Shown: positions 53,192 to 63,174, numbered from the stretch's first letter. The stretch: DNA of 64,000 nucleotides from Frigidibacter albus (GCF_009908165.1 NZ_JAAAUC010000001.1:310001-374000), one strand, 5' to 3'. Made by a program: numbers and translations. The notes: generated from the sequence alone by a model not told the origin.

Positions 53192-53799
53192 CACCGCGCC
53201 CCGGGGAAGAAGCGGTCATCGCCAAGCCGGCAGGCCTCTGCCTCGGACGGGCGGCCCGCCTCATAGGCGCTGCGGCGGATCGACGGGTCGGCCAGCAGGT
53301 CGCTTTCCGTGCGCCCCTCGCTGCAGGGGATGCCCCATTCGGCCAGCACCTCGCGGGCAATCGCCAGCGCCTCGGGGATGCGCGCCGCAACCTGTGGCCG
53401 CAGACCGCCGCCGAAATCGTCCAGCTCCACCGGCTGGCAGCCGATCAGCACCATCCGCGCCGGGCAATAGCCCATCAGCTGCGCGGTGGCGATCACGTCC
53501 TGAAAGCCGGTCTGGTGCAGGCTCATCTTCTTGGCGCCCATGAAGGCCGGCACCTCGCCATCGCGAATGATCTTCATGGTGCCGGCGGGCAGGCCATAAT
53601 CGATGGCGTCGAAGACGATCAGCGCATCGGCCTCTTCCAGGAAGGGCAGCAGGTACAGCCCCTGCGTCCCGCCATCCAGCAGCCGCACATTGCCCGGCAG
53701 GGCGTGCGTGTCGGCCATCACCTCGACGCAGCGCACGCCAAAGCCCTCATCGGCCCAAAGGACATTCCCGATGCCCAGAATCAAAACTCGCTGCGTCAC
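53191..53799 (-). CDS. hupD: hydrogenase maturation endopeptidase HupD
   Basis: 202 residues. It removes the C-terminal tail of HupL after nickel insertion. The opening [17 protein letters not shown] is diagnostic, and the nickel-sensing residues align as Glu18, Asp64 and His95. GTG start at 53799 with GGGGGAG five bases upstream. It is the first gene of the leftward maturation operon, whose promoter must lie in the adjacent 298-base gap. Confidence 0.96.
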   Translation of the reverse strand: MTQRVLILGIGNVLWADEGFGVRCVEVMADTHALPGNVRLLDGGTQGLYLLPFLEEADALIVFDAIDYGLPAGTMKIIRDGEVPAFMGAKKMSLHQTGFQDVIATAQLMGYCPARMVLIGCQPVELDDFGGGLRPQVAARIPEALAIAREVLAEWGIPCSEGRTESDLLADPSIRRSAYEAGRPSEAEACRLGDDRFFPGAR

Positions 53800-54097
53800 G
53801 GGTCTCCCCCCTCGTGGCTGGTCGGACGGCTTTCACATCCGGCAAGAAGTGAGAGTATGGTTTTCACCGGCATCTGGAAGCAAAATGCGATTGCAGGCAC
53901 ATTTTGTGCAGGGCGTTGAAATCACGCAGGAACCTACCAAAATCGCAGGCTTTTCAGGGGCAAGGGCTGCAAAGCGGCTTATCCATCCGGCGCGAAATCT
54001 GGAAAGAAACCCACCAGCAGCGCCGCCCCAAGCGCCCCGATCCCGGCCCCGCGGATTTCCCTTTCCATGACCGGGGGCGGCTTCTAGCATTCGGCGC
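53800..54097. promoter_or_regulatory. divergent control region between hupD and hupT operons
   Basis: 298 bases without a credible gene separate the two hydrogenase half-operons. It is AT-richer in the part nearest hupD. The clearest element is GCACA-TTT-TGTGC (53897-53909). I searched for the HupR half-site spacing TTG-N5-CAA and did not find a clean copy here. Confidence 0.5.
53895..53910 (+). promoter_or_regulatory. possible -24/-12 (sigma-54-like) element overlapping a palindrome
   Basis: AGGCACATTTTGTGCA has GG and GC ten bases apart, as in -24/-12 promoters (TGGCAC-N5-TTGCA), with mismatches at three positions. It faces hupT, about 190 bases upstream of its start. The same bases form the perfect palindrome GCACA-TTT-TGTGC, so an operator is an equally good reading. 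Confidence 0.25.
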
Positions 54098-55426
54098 ATG
54101 GCAACCCTCGACACCCCCATCAGCCACGAGCGGCCCCAGCATTTCTCCGATGACGCCTGGCTGGATGTGCTGCAGGCGATGGACCGGACCTATGCCGATC
54201 TGGTCGGCTACCAGGAGCGGCTGGAGCGCCAGAATGCCGAGCTGGAGGAGATGCGCACCTTCCTGACCGCGATCCTGTCCTCGGTGTCCGATGTGCTGAT
54301 CGTGGCCGACCGGGCGGGGCGGATCGCGCGCTTCAGCCAGTCCTGCGCCGACCTCACCGGCCGCCCCGCCGCGCAGGTCCTGGGCGAGCCCCTGGCCGAG
54401 ATGTTCGCGCCGGATGAAAAGGCCATCGTCACCGCCATGCTGCAAACGGTCCGCGACCGGCGGCGCACCAGCAGCTTCGAGGCGAACCTGTTGACCGCGG
54501 CGGGGGTGGAGCCGCTGGACATCTCCATCGCGCCGCGGCTCGATGACCGGGGCCGGGTCGATGGCTTCGTGCTGACCGGCCGGCCGCTGGGGGCGCTGCG
54601 CACCGCCTATGCCAAGCTCAGCGCCGGGCATGACGCGCTGAAGACCGCGCAGGCGCAGCTGGTGCGCAATGAAAAGCTGGCCTCGCTTGGCCGGCTTCTG
54701 GCTGGGGTCGCGCATGAGCTGAACAACCCGATCAGCTTCGTCTATGCCAATACCCATGCGCTGGAACGCTATGCCGGCAAGTTCGAGACCTATTTCGCCC
54801 GCGTGCAGGACGGCGCCAGCCGCGAGGAGCTGATCGCGCTGCGCCGCGACCTGCGGCTGGACCGCGAGGTGGCGAACCTGCGCGACGCCATCGAGGGCGC
54901 CCGTGACGGGGCAGAGCGGGTGCGCGACATTGTCGAGGATCTGCGGCGGCTGTCCTCGGACGGGTCGGGAGAGAAGCTGGTGTTCGATCTGGCCGAAACC
55001 GTGCGCATCGCCGCCAGCTGGGTGATGCGCGGGATGAAGCAGCCGGTGACGCTGGAGATGGGGGTGATGGAGCCGGCCCCCGTGCTGGGAAGGGCGGGCC
55101 ATGTGCAGCAGGTGGTGATGAACCTCGTGCAGAACTCCGTCGATGCGCTGGAGGGGCGGGCGGACGGGTGCATCCGCCTGTCGGTGCAGGCGCTGGCCGG
55201 GCAGGCGGTGCTGACGGTGGCCGACAATGGCCCGGGCATCCCCGGCGACCTGCGCGCCGCGGTGTTCGACCCGTTCTTCACCACCAAGCCGGTCGGGCGC
55301 GGCACCGGGCTTGGCCTGTCGATCAGCCACAAGATCGCCGAGGAACATGGCGGCAGCCTGACCCTGTGCGAGGTTGCGGACGGCGCATGCTTCAAGCTCT
55401 CGCTGCCGATGGGGGCCGCGCCATGA
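54098..55426 (+). CDS. hupT: HupT, sensor histidine kinase of the H2-signalling system
   Basis: 442-residue soluble kinase without membrane segments. A coiled N terminus and a PAS domain (about 55-165, LTAILSSVSDVLIVADRAGR) precede the dimerisation helix with phosphoacceptor His206 (LAGVAHELNNPISF). The ATPase domain has the N box (LVQNSVDAL), DNGPGIPGD and GTGLGLSISHKIAEE. In R. capsulatus the HupUV sensor binds the PAS region and, with H2, stops HupT phosphorylating HupR. Its stop overlaps hupU. Confidence 0.95.
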   Translation: MATLDTPISHERPQHFSDDAWLDVLQAMDRTYADLVGYQERLERQNAELEEMRTFLTAILSSVSDVLIVADRAGRIARFSQSCADLTGRPAAQVLGEPLAEMFAPDEKAIVTAMLQTVRDRRRTSSFEANLLTAAGVEPLDISIAPRLDDRGRVDGFVLTGRPLGALRTAYAKLSAGHDALKTAQAQLVRNEKLASLGRLLAGVAHELNNPISFVYANTHALERYAGKFETYFARVQDGASREELIALRRDLRLDREVANLRDAIEGARDGAERVRDIVEDLRRLSSDGSGEKLVFDLAETVRIAASWVMRGMKQPVTLEMGVMEPAPVLGRAGHVQQVVMNLVQNSVDALEGRADGCIRLSVQALAGQAVLTVADNGPGIPGDLRAAVFDPFFTTKPVGRGTGLGLSISHKIAEEHGGSLTLCEVADGACFKLSLPMGAAP

Positions 55427-56409
55427 CTACGCTGCTCTGGCTCCAGGCCTCGGGCTGCGGCGGCTGCACAATGTCGCTGCTTTGCGCCGAAAGCCCGGGC
55501 GTGCTGGACCTTCTGGCCGATGCCGGCATCCGCCTGCTGTGGCACCCTGCGCTGTCGGTCGAAACCGGGGCCGAGGCGCGGGCCATCCTGCAGGACGTGG
55601 CCGAGGGGCGCATCCCGCTCGATATCCTCTGTGTGGAGGGCGCCATCGCCCGCGGCCCCGCCGGCACCGGGCGGTTCCAGATGCTGTCCGGCACCGGGCA
55701 CAGCCTGATGCACTGGGTCGGCCTGATTGCCGAGCGCGCGCGGCATGTGGTGGCCGTGGGCACCTGCGCCGCCTATGGCGGGGTCACGGCGGCGGGGGGC
55801 AACCCCACCGATGCCGTGGGCCTGCAATATGACGGCGCCCATTCCGGCGGGCTGCTGCCGCCCGACTGGCGCAGCGGCTCGGGCGGGCCGGTGATCAACG
55901 TCGCCGGTTGCCCGACGCATCCGGGCTGGGTGACCGAAACCCTGATGATGCTGGCCGCGGGTGACGCGCTGGCGCTTGATCCCTATGCCCGCCCGCGCTT
56001 CTACGCCGACCATCTGGTGCATCACGGCTGCCCGAAGAACGAGTTCTACGAATACAAGGCCAGCGCGCGCGATCTGTCGGAAATCGGCTGCATGATGGAG
56101 AATCTCGGCTGCATCGGCACCCAGGCGGTGGGCGATTGCAACATCCGCCCCTGGAACGGCGAGGGCAGCTGCACCCGCGGCGGCTATCCCTGCATCAACT
56201 GCACCGCGCCCCAGTTCGAGGACCCCAGCCACGCCTTTGTCGAGACCCCCAAGATTGCCGGCATCCCGGTGGGCCTGCCGACCGACATGCCCAAGGCCTG
56301 GTTCATGGCGCTGGCCTCGCTGTCGAAGGCCGCGACACCGCCGCGCATCGGGGCCAATGCCCATGCCGACCGGGTGATCGTGCCACCGACGCTGAGGAAG
56401 CCGCGATGA
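55423..56409 (+). CDS. hupU: regulatory (H2-sensing) hydrogenase small subunit HupU
   Basis: 328 residues, no Tat signal, so cytoplasmic. The proximal cluster motif is CGGC (Cys12, Cys15) with CAAYGG later, the ordinary 4Fe-4S arrangement, in contrast to HupS in this window. The C-terminal region HHGCPKNEFYEY and CNIRPWNGEGSC carries the other cluster ligands. With HupV it senses H2. It is coupled by ATGA to both hupT and hupV. Confidence 0.95.
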   Translation: MTTLLWLQASGCGGCTMSLLCAESPGVLDLLADAGIRLLWHPALSVETGAEARAILQDVAEGRIPLDILCVEGAIARGPAGTGRFQMLSGTGHSLMHWVGLIAERARHVVAVGTCAAYGGVTAAGGNPTDAVGLQYDGAHSGGLLPPDWRSGSGGPVINVAGCPTHPGWVTETLMMLAAGDALALDPYARPRFYADHLVHHGCPKNEFYEYKASARDLSEIGCMMENLGCIGTQAVGDCNIRPWNGEGSCTRGGYPCINCTAPQFEDPSHAFVETPKIAGIPVGLPTDMPKAWFMALASLSKAATPPRIGANAHADRVIVPPTLRKPR

Positions 56410-57830
56410 CCGAAGCGCGGCTGGTGGTCGGCCCCTTCAACCGGGTCGAGGGCGATCTGGAGGTGACGCTGGACGTGGCCGACGGCCGCGTGACGCGGGC
56501 GCAGGTCAACGCGCCGCTCTATCGCGGGTTCGAACGGATGCTGGAGGGGCGCGATCCCCGCGACGCGCTGGTCATCACGCCGCGGATCTGCGGCATCTGC
56601 TCGATCAGCCAGTCGGCCGCCGCCGCCCGGGCGCTTGGCGCGGCGATGGGGCTGCAGCCCACTCCGCAGGGCGCGCTGGCGGCGGCGCTGATCCATGCGG
56701 CCGAGAATGTGGCGGACCACCTGACGCATTTCCACCTGTTCTTCATGCCCGACTTCGCCCGCCCCGCCTATGCCACCCGCCCCTGGCACGGTCGCACGGT
56801 GGAGCGGTTCACAGCGATGGAGGGCAGCGCGCAGCGCGAGGCGGTGAAGGCGCGGGCGGAGCTTTTGCATGTCATGGGACTGCTGGCCGGGAAGTGGCCG
56901 CACACGCTGGCGATCCAGCCCGGCGGCGTGACCCGTGCGCCGGGCCCGCGCGAAAAGGCGCGGCTGGCGGCCACCCTGCGCGCCTTTCGCCGTTATCTGG
57001 AAACGGTGGTCTTCGGCGGGCGGCTGGAAGATTTCGACGCGCTGGACAGCACCGCCGCGCTGATGCGCTGGCCGGGCGGCGATGTCGCCCTGTTCCTTGA
57101 GATTGCCGCCGATCTGGACCTGCAATCGCTCGGCCGCGGCGCGGGCCGCTACCTCTCCTTCGGCGCCTATCCCACCGAAGACGGCCGCGCCTTCGCCGCC
57201 GGCACCTGGGCGGCGGGTGTCCTGGCTCCGGTCGCGCCCGAGGCGATCCGCGAGGATCTGAGCCACGCCTGGATGCAGGGCTCGGTGGCGCACCCCCTGC
57301 AGGGCGTGACCGAACCGGATGAGACGATGGCCGCCCCCGGCTACAGCTGGTGCAAGGCCCCGCGCCTGTCGGGCCAGCCGATGGAGGTGGGCGCGCTGGC
57401 GCGGCAGGTGGTCGATGGGCATCCGCTGGCGCTGTCCTTGGCCGCAGAGGGCGGCGTGCTCGCCCGGGTCGGCGCGCGGCTGCTGGAACTGGCGCGCACG
57501 CAGGTGGTGATGGAGCGGCTCGTAGAGGGCCTGACCCCCGGCGCCAGCTTCATGGCGCAAGGCACGATGCCCCGGCACGGCACCGGCGCGGGGCTGGTCG
57601 AGGCGGCGCGCGGCGCGCTTGGCCATTGGATCCGCATCGAGAATGGCCGCATCGCCGGCTATCAGATCATCGCGCCGACCACCTGGAACTTCAGCCCCCG
57701 CGATGAGGGCGGCGCCCCCGGCCCGCTGGAGGCGGCGCTGGAGGGGGTGGCGGTGGAGGGCGAGGTGCCGCTGGCCGTGCAGCATGTGGTGCGCAGCTTC
57801 GATCCCTGCATGGTCTGCACGGTACATTAG
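56406..57830 (+). CDS. hupV: regulatory (H2-sensing) hydrogenase large subunit HupV
   Basis: 474 residues. The NiFe ligands are Cys62/Cys65 (RICGICSISQS) and Cys468/Cys471 (DPCMVCTVH). The protein ends exactly at that final His, with no tail, so no HupD-type cleavage is needed, a hallmark of regulatory hydrogenases. A Gln stands where HupL has His after the first motif (SISQS against TGTHA), also typical of the O2-insensitive sensor class. Confidence 0.96.
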   Translation: MTEARLVVGPFNRVEGDLEVTLDVADGRVTRAQVNAPLYRGFERMLEGRDPRDALVITPRICGICSISQSAAAARALGAAMGLQPTPQGALAAALIHAAENVADHLTHFHLFFMPDFARPAYATRPWHGRTVERFTAMEGSAQREAVKARAELLHVMGLLAGKWPHTLAIQPGGVTRAPGPREKARLAATLRAFRRYLETVVFGGRLEDFDALDSTAALMRWPGGDVALFLEIAADLDLQSLGRGAGRYLSFGAYPTEDGRAFAAGTWAAGVLAPVAPEAIREDLSHAWMQGSVAHPLQGVTEPDETMAAPGYSWCKAPRLSGQPMEVGALARQVVDGHPLALSLAAEGGVLARVGARLLELARTQVVMERLVEGLTPGASFMAQGTMPRHGTGAGLVEAARGALGHWIRIENGRIAGYQIIAPTTWNFSPRDEGGAPGPLEAALEGVAVEGEVPLAVQHVVRSFDPCMVCTVH

Positions 57831-57837
57831 GCCGGGT

Positions 57838-60075
57838 ATGGGGGGCATTTCCATCCGGGTGCGCGGGCAGGTGCAGGGGGTGGGGTTCCGCCCCTTCATC
57901 TGGCAGCTTGCGCAAGAGATGGGCCTGCGCGGCCGGGTGCTGAATGATCCCGAGGGCGTGCTGATCGAGGTCGCGGGCGCGCGAACCGAGGCCTTCGTCG
58001 CGGCCATCTCCGCCCGCGCGCCGAAGCTGGCCCGGGTGGATGCGGTGGAGGTGTCGCCCTTCTCGGGCGCGCTGCCCGACGGCTTCGAGATCGCCCCCAG
58101 CCGCGGCCGCGGCGCCGAGACGCGCGTGACGCCCGATGCCGCAACCTGCCCCGATTGCGCCGCGGAGATCCGCCAGCCGGGCCGCCGCCACGCCTATCCC
58201 TTCACCAACTGCACCCAATGCGGCCCCCGCTTCAGCATCCTGCACGCGCTGCCCTACGACCGGGCGCAGACGACGATGGCGCCCTTCCTCATGTGCCCCG
58301 ACTGCCGGGCCGAATACGACACCCCCGCCGACCGTCGCTTTCACGCCCAACCCATCGCCTGCCCCGCCTGCGGCCCGCGCCTGTGGTATGAGGCGGCGGG
58401 GCAGGCGCAGCCCGGTGACCCCATCGCCCTCGCCGCCTCTTGCCTGCGGGCAGGCGGCACCCTTGCTGTGAAGGGCCTCGGCGGCTTCCACCTTGCCTGC
58501 GATGCCTCGAACCCCGCCGCCCTCGCCCTGCTGCGCGCCCGCAAGCGCCGCCCCGCCAAGCCCTTCGCCCTGATGGCGCGCGAGGGCGATCTGCCGGCGC
58601 TGGCGCTGCTGACGGAGGCCGACCTTGCCCTGCTCCGCGATCCGGCCGCGCCCGTGGTTCTGGTCCCCTCGCGCGGGGCGCTGCCCGAGGCCGTGGCTCC
58701 GGGCATGTCCAGCCTTGGCGTGATGCTGCCCTACACGCCCTTGCACCACTTGCTGCTGGACGCCATTGCCGGCCCCCTGGTGATGACCTCGGGCAACCTG
58801 TCGGGTGAGCCGCAGGTGATCGGCAATGCCGAGGCGCGGGCCAAGCTGGCCACCTTCGCCGATGGCTTCGTGATGCATGACCGCGACATCGCCCGCCGGC
58901 TCGACGACAGCGTGGAGCGTGCCAGCCCGCCGATGGTGCTGCGCCGCGCGCGGGGGCGGGTGCCGGGCACGCTGCCGCTGCCGCCGGGCTTTGCGGATGC
59001 GCCGCAGGTGCTGGCGCTTGGCGGGCAGATGAAGGGCGCGATCTGCCTGCTGAAACCCGGTCAGGCGCTGCTGGGGCATCATCTGGGCGATCTGGGCGAT
59101 GCGCTCTGCGCCGATGAGTTCACCAGGGCCATTGCCGACTACACCGCGCTGTTCGACCACCGCCCCGCACTGGTGGCCGTCGATGCCCATCCCGGCTATC
59201 GCGCCACTCAAGCCGGCCATGCGATGGGCCTGCCGGTCACAGAGGTCTGGCACCACCATGCCCATCTGGCCGCCTGCCTCGCCGAAAACGGCTGGCCGCT
59301 GAAGGGGGGCCGTGTCGCGGGGATCCTCCTCGACGGCTCCGGGCTTGGCCCGGATGGCACGCTCTGGGGCGGCGAGCTGCTGCTGGGGGATTACCACGGC
59401 TTTGACCGGCGCGGCGGACTGACGCCCGCGCCGCTGCCCGGCGGCGACCGGGCCGCGCGCGAGCCCTGGCGGAACGCGCTAATGCGGCTGGATCAGGCGG
59501 GGCACGCGGACTGGGCCGATGACCTCTTCCCCGAGGCCCCGCGTGACGTCTTGCGGCAGGCGGCGGCGCGGGGCATCAACGCCCCGCTCTCCTCCAGCGC
59601 CGGGCGGCTGTTCGATGCGGTGGCGGCGGTGCTGGGGATTTGCCCGACGGCGCAGAGCCATGAGGGCGAGGCCGCGATGCGGCTGGAGGCGCTGGCGGGT
59701 CTCTCGCCGAACAGTGGGGCACTCGGGTTTGCCCAGACCGGCCCGCAGATCGACCCCGCGCCGATGTGGGCCGAGATGCGCCGCCAGATGTCGCAAGGCG
59801 ACCCCGCCGCGCAGATTGCCTGGCAGTTCCACGCCGGGCTCGCCGCCGCCTTCGCGGGCCAGGCCCGCGCGCTGGTGGAGAGCGGCGAGGCCAAGGCCGT
59901 CGTCCTGTCTGGCGGCTGCTTCCAGAACGCGCTGCTGCTGGGCCTGACGCTGCGCGCCCTTCAGGGCGTCACCGTCCTGATCCACCGCACCACACCGGCC
60001 AATGACGGCGGGCTTGCCCTGGGTCAGGCGGTCATTGCCGCGGCGCGGCATATTGCCCATGCGGAAAGGGACTGA
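57838..60075 (+). CDS. hypF: carbamoyltransferase HypF
   Basis: 745 residues. It makes the carbamoyl donor for HypE from carbamoyl phosphate and ATP. Domains in order: acylphosphatase (VRGQVQGVGFRPFIWQLAQ, about 5-92), two zinc-finger motifs with CxxC pairs (CPDC, CTQC, CPDC, CPAC, about 105-180), YrdC-like (about 195-380) and Kae1-like carbamoyltransferase with HHHAHLAACLAENG. The ATG at 57838 follows the hupV stop by seven bases. Serves both HupV and HupL. Confidence 0.96.
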   Translation: MGGISIRVRGQVQGVGFRPFIWQLAQEMGLRGRVLNDPEGVLIEVAGARTEAFVAAISARAPKLARVDAVEVSPFSGALPDGFEIAPSRGRGAETRVTPDAATCPDCAAEIRQPGRRHAYPFTNCTQCGPRFSILHALPYDRAQTTMAPFLMCPDCRAEYDTPADRRFHAQPIACPACGPRLWYEAAGQAQPGDPIALAASCLRAGGTLAVKGLGGFHLACDASNPAALALLRARKRRPAKPFALMAREGDLPALALLTEADLALLRDPAAPVVLVPSRGALPEAVAPGMSSLGVMLPYTPLHHLLLDAIAGPLVMTSGNLSGEPQVIGNAEARAKLATFADGFVMHDRDIARRLDDSVERASPPMVLRRARGRVPGTLPLPPGFADAPQVLALGGQMKGAICLLKPGQALLGHHLGDLGDALCADEFTRAIADYTALFDHRPALVAVDAHPGYRATQAGHAMGLPVTEVWHHHAHLAACLAENGWPLKGGRVAGILLDGSGLGPDGTLWGGELLLGDYHGFDRRGGLTPAPLPGGDRAAREPWRNALMRLDQAGHADWADDLFPEAPRDVLRQAAARGINAPLSSSAGRLFDAVAAVLGICPTAQSHEGEAAMRLEALAGLSPNSGALGFAQTGPQIDPAPMWAEMRRQMSQGDPAAQIAWQFHAGLAAAFAGQARALVESGEAKAVVLSGGCFQNALLLGLTLRALQGVTVLIHRTTPANDGGLALGQAVIAAARHIAHAERD

Positions 60076-60099
60076 CCAGTCTGGCAGAAAGACGGTCAG
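60072..60099 (+). terminator. hairpin spanning the hypF stop codon
   Basis: CTGACC (60072-60077) and GTCT (60079-60082) pair with AGAC (60090-60093) and GGTCAG (60094-60099). The result is a ten-pair stem with one bulged A and a seven-base loop that includes the hypF stop. No T-run follows, so it would be an inefficient terminator or an RNA end-protecting element separating hupTUV-hypF from hupSL. Confidence 0.5.
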
Positions 60100-60278
60100 C
60101 GCGCATCCGGTGTCCGGGGGGTACGCGCCGCCCATCTATAAGAAACTGAACAAAAATCCCCGTTGTATGCGACGGCCTATTTTCCTTTGTCCCGCCCCCT
60201 TGCCCCTGATCCACTGACACATGGAGAGGTGCGCCATGCGCATCGGGATGCCGTCGACCAAAAAGGGGAGGGCCAGCG
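60100..60278 (+). promoter_or_regulatory. hupSL upstream region with Shine-Dalgarno deciding a TTG start
   Basis: The hupS control region. It holds an AT-richer tract (about 60135-60190) in GC-rich surroundings, where a promoter and DNA-bending protein could act. GGGGAGG at 60265-60271 lies seven bases before the TTG at 60279 and is the best ribosome site here. No clean TTG-N5-CAA HupR site and no sigma-54 promoter was found. Confidence 0.5.
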
Positions 60279-61364
60279 TTGAGCCAGATCGAAACCTTCT
60301 ACGAGGTCATGCGCCGCCAGGGGATCACCCGGCGCAGCTTCATGAAATACTGCTCGCTCACGGCCTCGGCCCTGGGCCTTGGTCCGGCCTTCGTGCCCAA
60401 GATCGCCCATGCGATGGAAACGAAACCGCGCACCCCGGTGATCTGGGTCAATGGCCTTGAATGCACCTGCTGCTCGGAAAGCTTCATCCGCGGCGCGCAT
60501 CCCTTGGCCAAGGATGTGGTCCTGTCGATGATCTCGCTGGATTACAGCCATGTGCTGATGGCCGCGGCAGGCCATGCGGCAGAGGCGGCGCTGGAAGAGG
60601 CCATCGAGAAGTACAAGGGCAACTACATCCTTGCCGTCGAAGGCAACCCGCCGCTGAACGAAGACGGGATGTTCTGCATCGTCGGCGGCAAGCCGTTCGT
60701 CGAACAGCTCCGCCACGTGGCGGCCGGGGCCAAGGCGATCATCAGCTGGGGGGCCTGCGCCTCCTATGGCTGCGTGCAGGCCGCCAGCCCGAACCCGACC
60801 CGCGCCACGCCGGTCCACAAGGTCATCACCGACAAGCCGATCATCAAGGTGCCCGGCTGCCCGCCGATCGCCGAGGTGATGACCGGCGTCATCACCTACA
60901 TGCTGACCTTCGACCGCCTGCCGGAGCTGGACCGTCAGGGCCGCCCGGCGATGTTCTACGGTCAGCGCATCCATGACAAATGCTATCGCCGCCCGCATTT
61001 CGACGCCGGCCAGTTCGTCGAGGCCTGGGACGATGACAATGCCCGCAAGGGCTATTGCCTCTACAAGATGGGCTGCAAGGGGCCGACCACCTACAACGCC
61101 TGCTCCACCGTCGGCTGGAACGAGGGCACCAGCTTCCCCATCCAGTCCGGCCACGGCTGCATCGGCTGTTCGGAAGACGGGTTCTGGGATCAGGGCGGCT
61201 TCTACAACCGCCTGACCAATATCAAGCAGTTCGGGGTCGAGGCGAATGCCGACCAGGTCGGCATGGCGGCGGCAGGCGTGGTGGGCGGCGCGGTCGCGGT
61301 CCATGCGGCTGTCAGCGCCCTGAAGCGCGCCCAGAAGAAGACGCAAGACAAGGTGGAGGGCTGA
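60279..61364 (+). CDS. hupS: uptake [NiFe]-hydrogenase small subunit HupS (O2-tolerant type)
   Basis: 361 residues from a TTG start; the next ATG (60309) would remove conserved N-terminal residues. Tat signal peptide 1-45 with TRRSFMK, so the enzyme is exported folded with HupL. Fe-S ligands include Cys62, Cys64, Cys65 (ECTCCSES), Cys160, Cys165 (CASYGC) and Cys194. In mature numbering these are 17, 19, 20, 115, 120 and 149, the six-cysteine 4Fe-3S proximal-cluster set of E. coli Hyd-1. A C-terminal hydrophobic helix ([16 protein letters not shown]) anchors it in the inner membrane. Confidence 0.97.
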   Translation: MSQIETFYEVMRRQGITRRSFMKYCSLTASALGLGPAFVPKIAHAMETKPRTPVIWVNGLECTCCSESFIRGAHPLAKDVVLSMISLDYSHVLMAAAGHAAEAALEEAIEKYKGNYILAVEGNPPLNEDGMFCIVGGKPFVEQLRHVAAGAKAIISWGACASYGCVQAASPNPTRATPVHKVITDKPIIKVPGCPPIAEVMTGVITYMLTFDRLPELDRQGRPAMFYGQRIHDKCYRRPHFDAGQFVEAWDDDNARKGYCLYKMGCKGPTTYNACSTVGWNEGTSFPIQSGHGCIGCSEDGFWDQGGFYNRLTNIKQFGVEANADQVGMAAAGVVGGAVAVHAAVSALKRAQKKTQDKVEG

Positions 61365-61367
61365 GCC

Positions 61368-63161
61368 ATGACGATCACAACGCCGAACGGCTTTACCCTT
61401 GATACCGCGGGCCAGCGCATCGTGGTCGATCCGGTCACCCGGATCGAAGGCCATATGCGCTGCGAGGTGAACGTGGATGACCAGGGCATCATCCGCAACG
61501 CCGTCAGCACCGGCACCATGTGGCGCGGGCTGGAGGTGATCCTGAAGGGCCGCGACCCGCGCGACGCCTGGGCCTTCACCGAACGGATCTGCGGGGTCTG
61601 CACCGGCACCCATGCGCTGACGAGCGTGCGCGCGGTCGAGGATGCGCTGGGGATCACCATCCCCGACAACGCCAACTCGATCCGCAACATCATGCAGCTG
61701 AACCTGCAGATCCATGATCATATCGTGCATTTCTACCACCTGCACGCGCTGGATTGGGTCAATCCGGTCAATGCCTTGCGGGCCGATCCTAAAGCAACCT
61801 CTGAACTGCAGCAGATGGTCAGCCCCAATCACCCGCTCTCCAGCCCCGGGTACTTCCGCGACGTGCAGAACCGGCTGAAGGCTTTCGTGGAAAGCGGCCA
61901 GCTTGGCATCTTCAAGAATGGCTATTGGGACAACCCTGCCTATCTGCTGCCGCCCGAAGCCGACCTGATGGCGACGACGCATTATCTGGAAGCACTCGAC
62001 CTGCAGAAGGAGATCGTGAAGGTCCACACGGTCTTTGGCGGCAAGAACCCGCATCCGAACTGGCTGGTGGGCGGGGTGCCCTGCCCGATCAACGTGCATT
62101 CCACCGGGGCCGTCGGCGCGATCAATATCGAGCGGCTGAACCTTGTCTCCTCGATCATCGACAAGTGCATCGAGTTCAACAACAACGTCTATATCCCCGA
62201 TGTCATCGCCATCGGCGGCTTCTACAAGAACTGGCTCTATGGCGGCGGCCTGTCGGGCAAGTCGGTGCTGGCCTATGGCGACATTCCCGAAAACGCCAAT
62301 GATTTCAGCCCCGAGCAGTTGCACCTGCCGCGCGGGGCGATCATCAACGGCAATATGAACGAAGTGCTGGATGTCGATGTGCGCGACCCCGAGCAGATCC
62401 AGGAATTCGTCGATCACAGCTGGTACGAATACGGCGAGCCGGGCCGCGGCCTGCATCCCTGGGATGGCGAGACCAAGCCGAAATACGAGTTGGGGCCCAA
62501 CGCCAAGGGCAGCCGCACCAATATCATCGAGATTGACGAGGCGGCGAAATACTCGTGGATCAAGGCCCCGCGCTGGAAGGGCCACGCGATGGAGGTGGGC
62601 CCGCTGGCCCGCTATGTCGTCGGCTATGCCAAGGGACATGAGGACATCAGGAACCAGGTCGACGGGCTTCTGGGCACCATGGGCCTGCCGGTGTCGGCCC
62701 TGTTCTCGACGCTGGGGCGCACCGCGGCGCGGGCGCTGGAAAGCGAGTATTGCGGGCGGCTGCAGAAGCACTTCTTCGACAAGCTGGTCGCCAACATCAA
62801 GAACGGCGACGAAAGCACTGCAAACGTTGCGAAATGGGACCCCTCGACCTGGCCGAAAGAGGCCAAGGGCGTCGGCATGACCGAAGCCCCCCGCGGCGCG
62901 CTGGGGCATTGGGTCAAGATCAAGGACGGGCGCATCGAGAATTATCAATGCGTGGTGCCGACCACCTGGAACGGCAGCCCGCGCGATGCGGCCGGCAATA
63001 TCGGCGCCTTCGAGGCCAGCTTGATGAACACCAAGGTCGAACGCCCCGAGGAGCCGGTGGAGATCTTGCGCACGCTCCACAGCTTCGATCCCTGCCTTGC
63101 CTGCTCCACCCATGTGATGTCGCCCGAGGGCCAGGAGCTGGCCAATGTCAAAGTCCGCTGA
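61368..63161 (+). CDS. hupL: uptake [NiFe]-hydrogenase large subunit HupL
   Basis: 597-residue precursor. Oxidises H2 at a NiFe centre held by Cys75/Cys78 ([12 protein letters not shown]) and Cys576/Cys579 (DPCLACSTH). Residues 583-597 ([15 protein letters not shown]) form the cleavable tail removed after His582 by HupD. It follows hupS by three bases and is exported with it by the Tat route. Length and motifs are those of group 1d uptake hydrogenases. Confidence 0.98.
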   Translation: MTITTPNGFTLDTAGQRIVVDPVTRIEGHMRCEVNVDDQGIIRNAVSTGTMWRGLEVILKGRDPRDAWAFTERICGVCTGTHALTSVRAVEDALGITIPDNANSIRNIMQLNLQIHDHIVHFYHLHALDWVNPVNALRADPKATSELQQMVSPNHPLSSPGYFRDVQNRLKAFVESGQLGIFKNGYWDNPAYLLPPEADLMATTHYLEALDLQKEIVKVHTVFGGKNPHPNWLVGGVPCPINVHSTGAVGAINIERLNLVSSIIDKCIEFNNNVYIPDVIAIGGFYKNWLYGGGLSGKSVLAYGDIPENANDFSPEQLHLPRGAIINGNMNEVLDVDVRDPEQIQEFVDHSWYEYGEPGRGLHPWDGETKPKYELGPNAKGSRTNIIEIDEAAKYSWIKAPRWKGHAMEVGPLARYVVGYAKGHEDIRNQVDGLLGTMGLPVSALFSTLGRTAARALESEYCGRLQKHFFDKLVANIKNGDESTANVAKWDPSTWPKEAKGVGMTEAPRGALGHWVKIKDGRIENYQCVVPTTWNGSPRDAAGNIGAFEASLMNTKVERPEEPVEILRTLHSFDPCLACSTHVMSPEGQELANVKVR

Positions 63162-63174
63162 GCGAGGGATGATC

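Noticed and set aside
60100-60278. Sigma-54 promoter and HupR site TTG-N5-CAA upstream of hupS
   Set aside because: TGGCA at 60082 lacks a GC at the required spacing, and each TTG in the region is followed by a half-site other than CAA. I do not claim either element.
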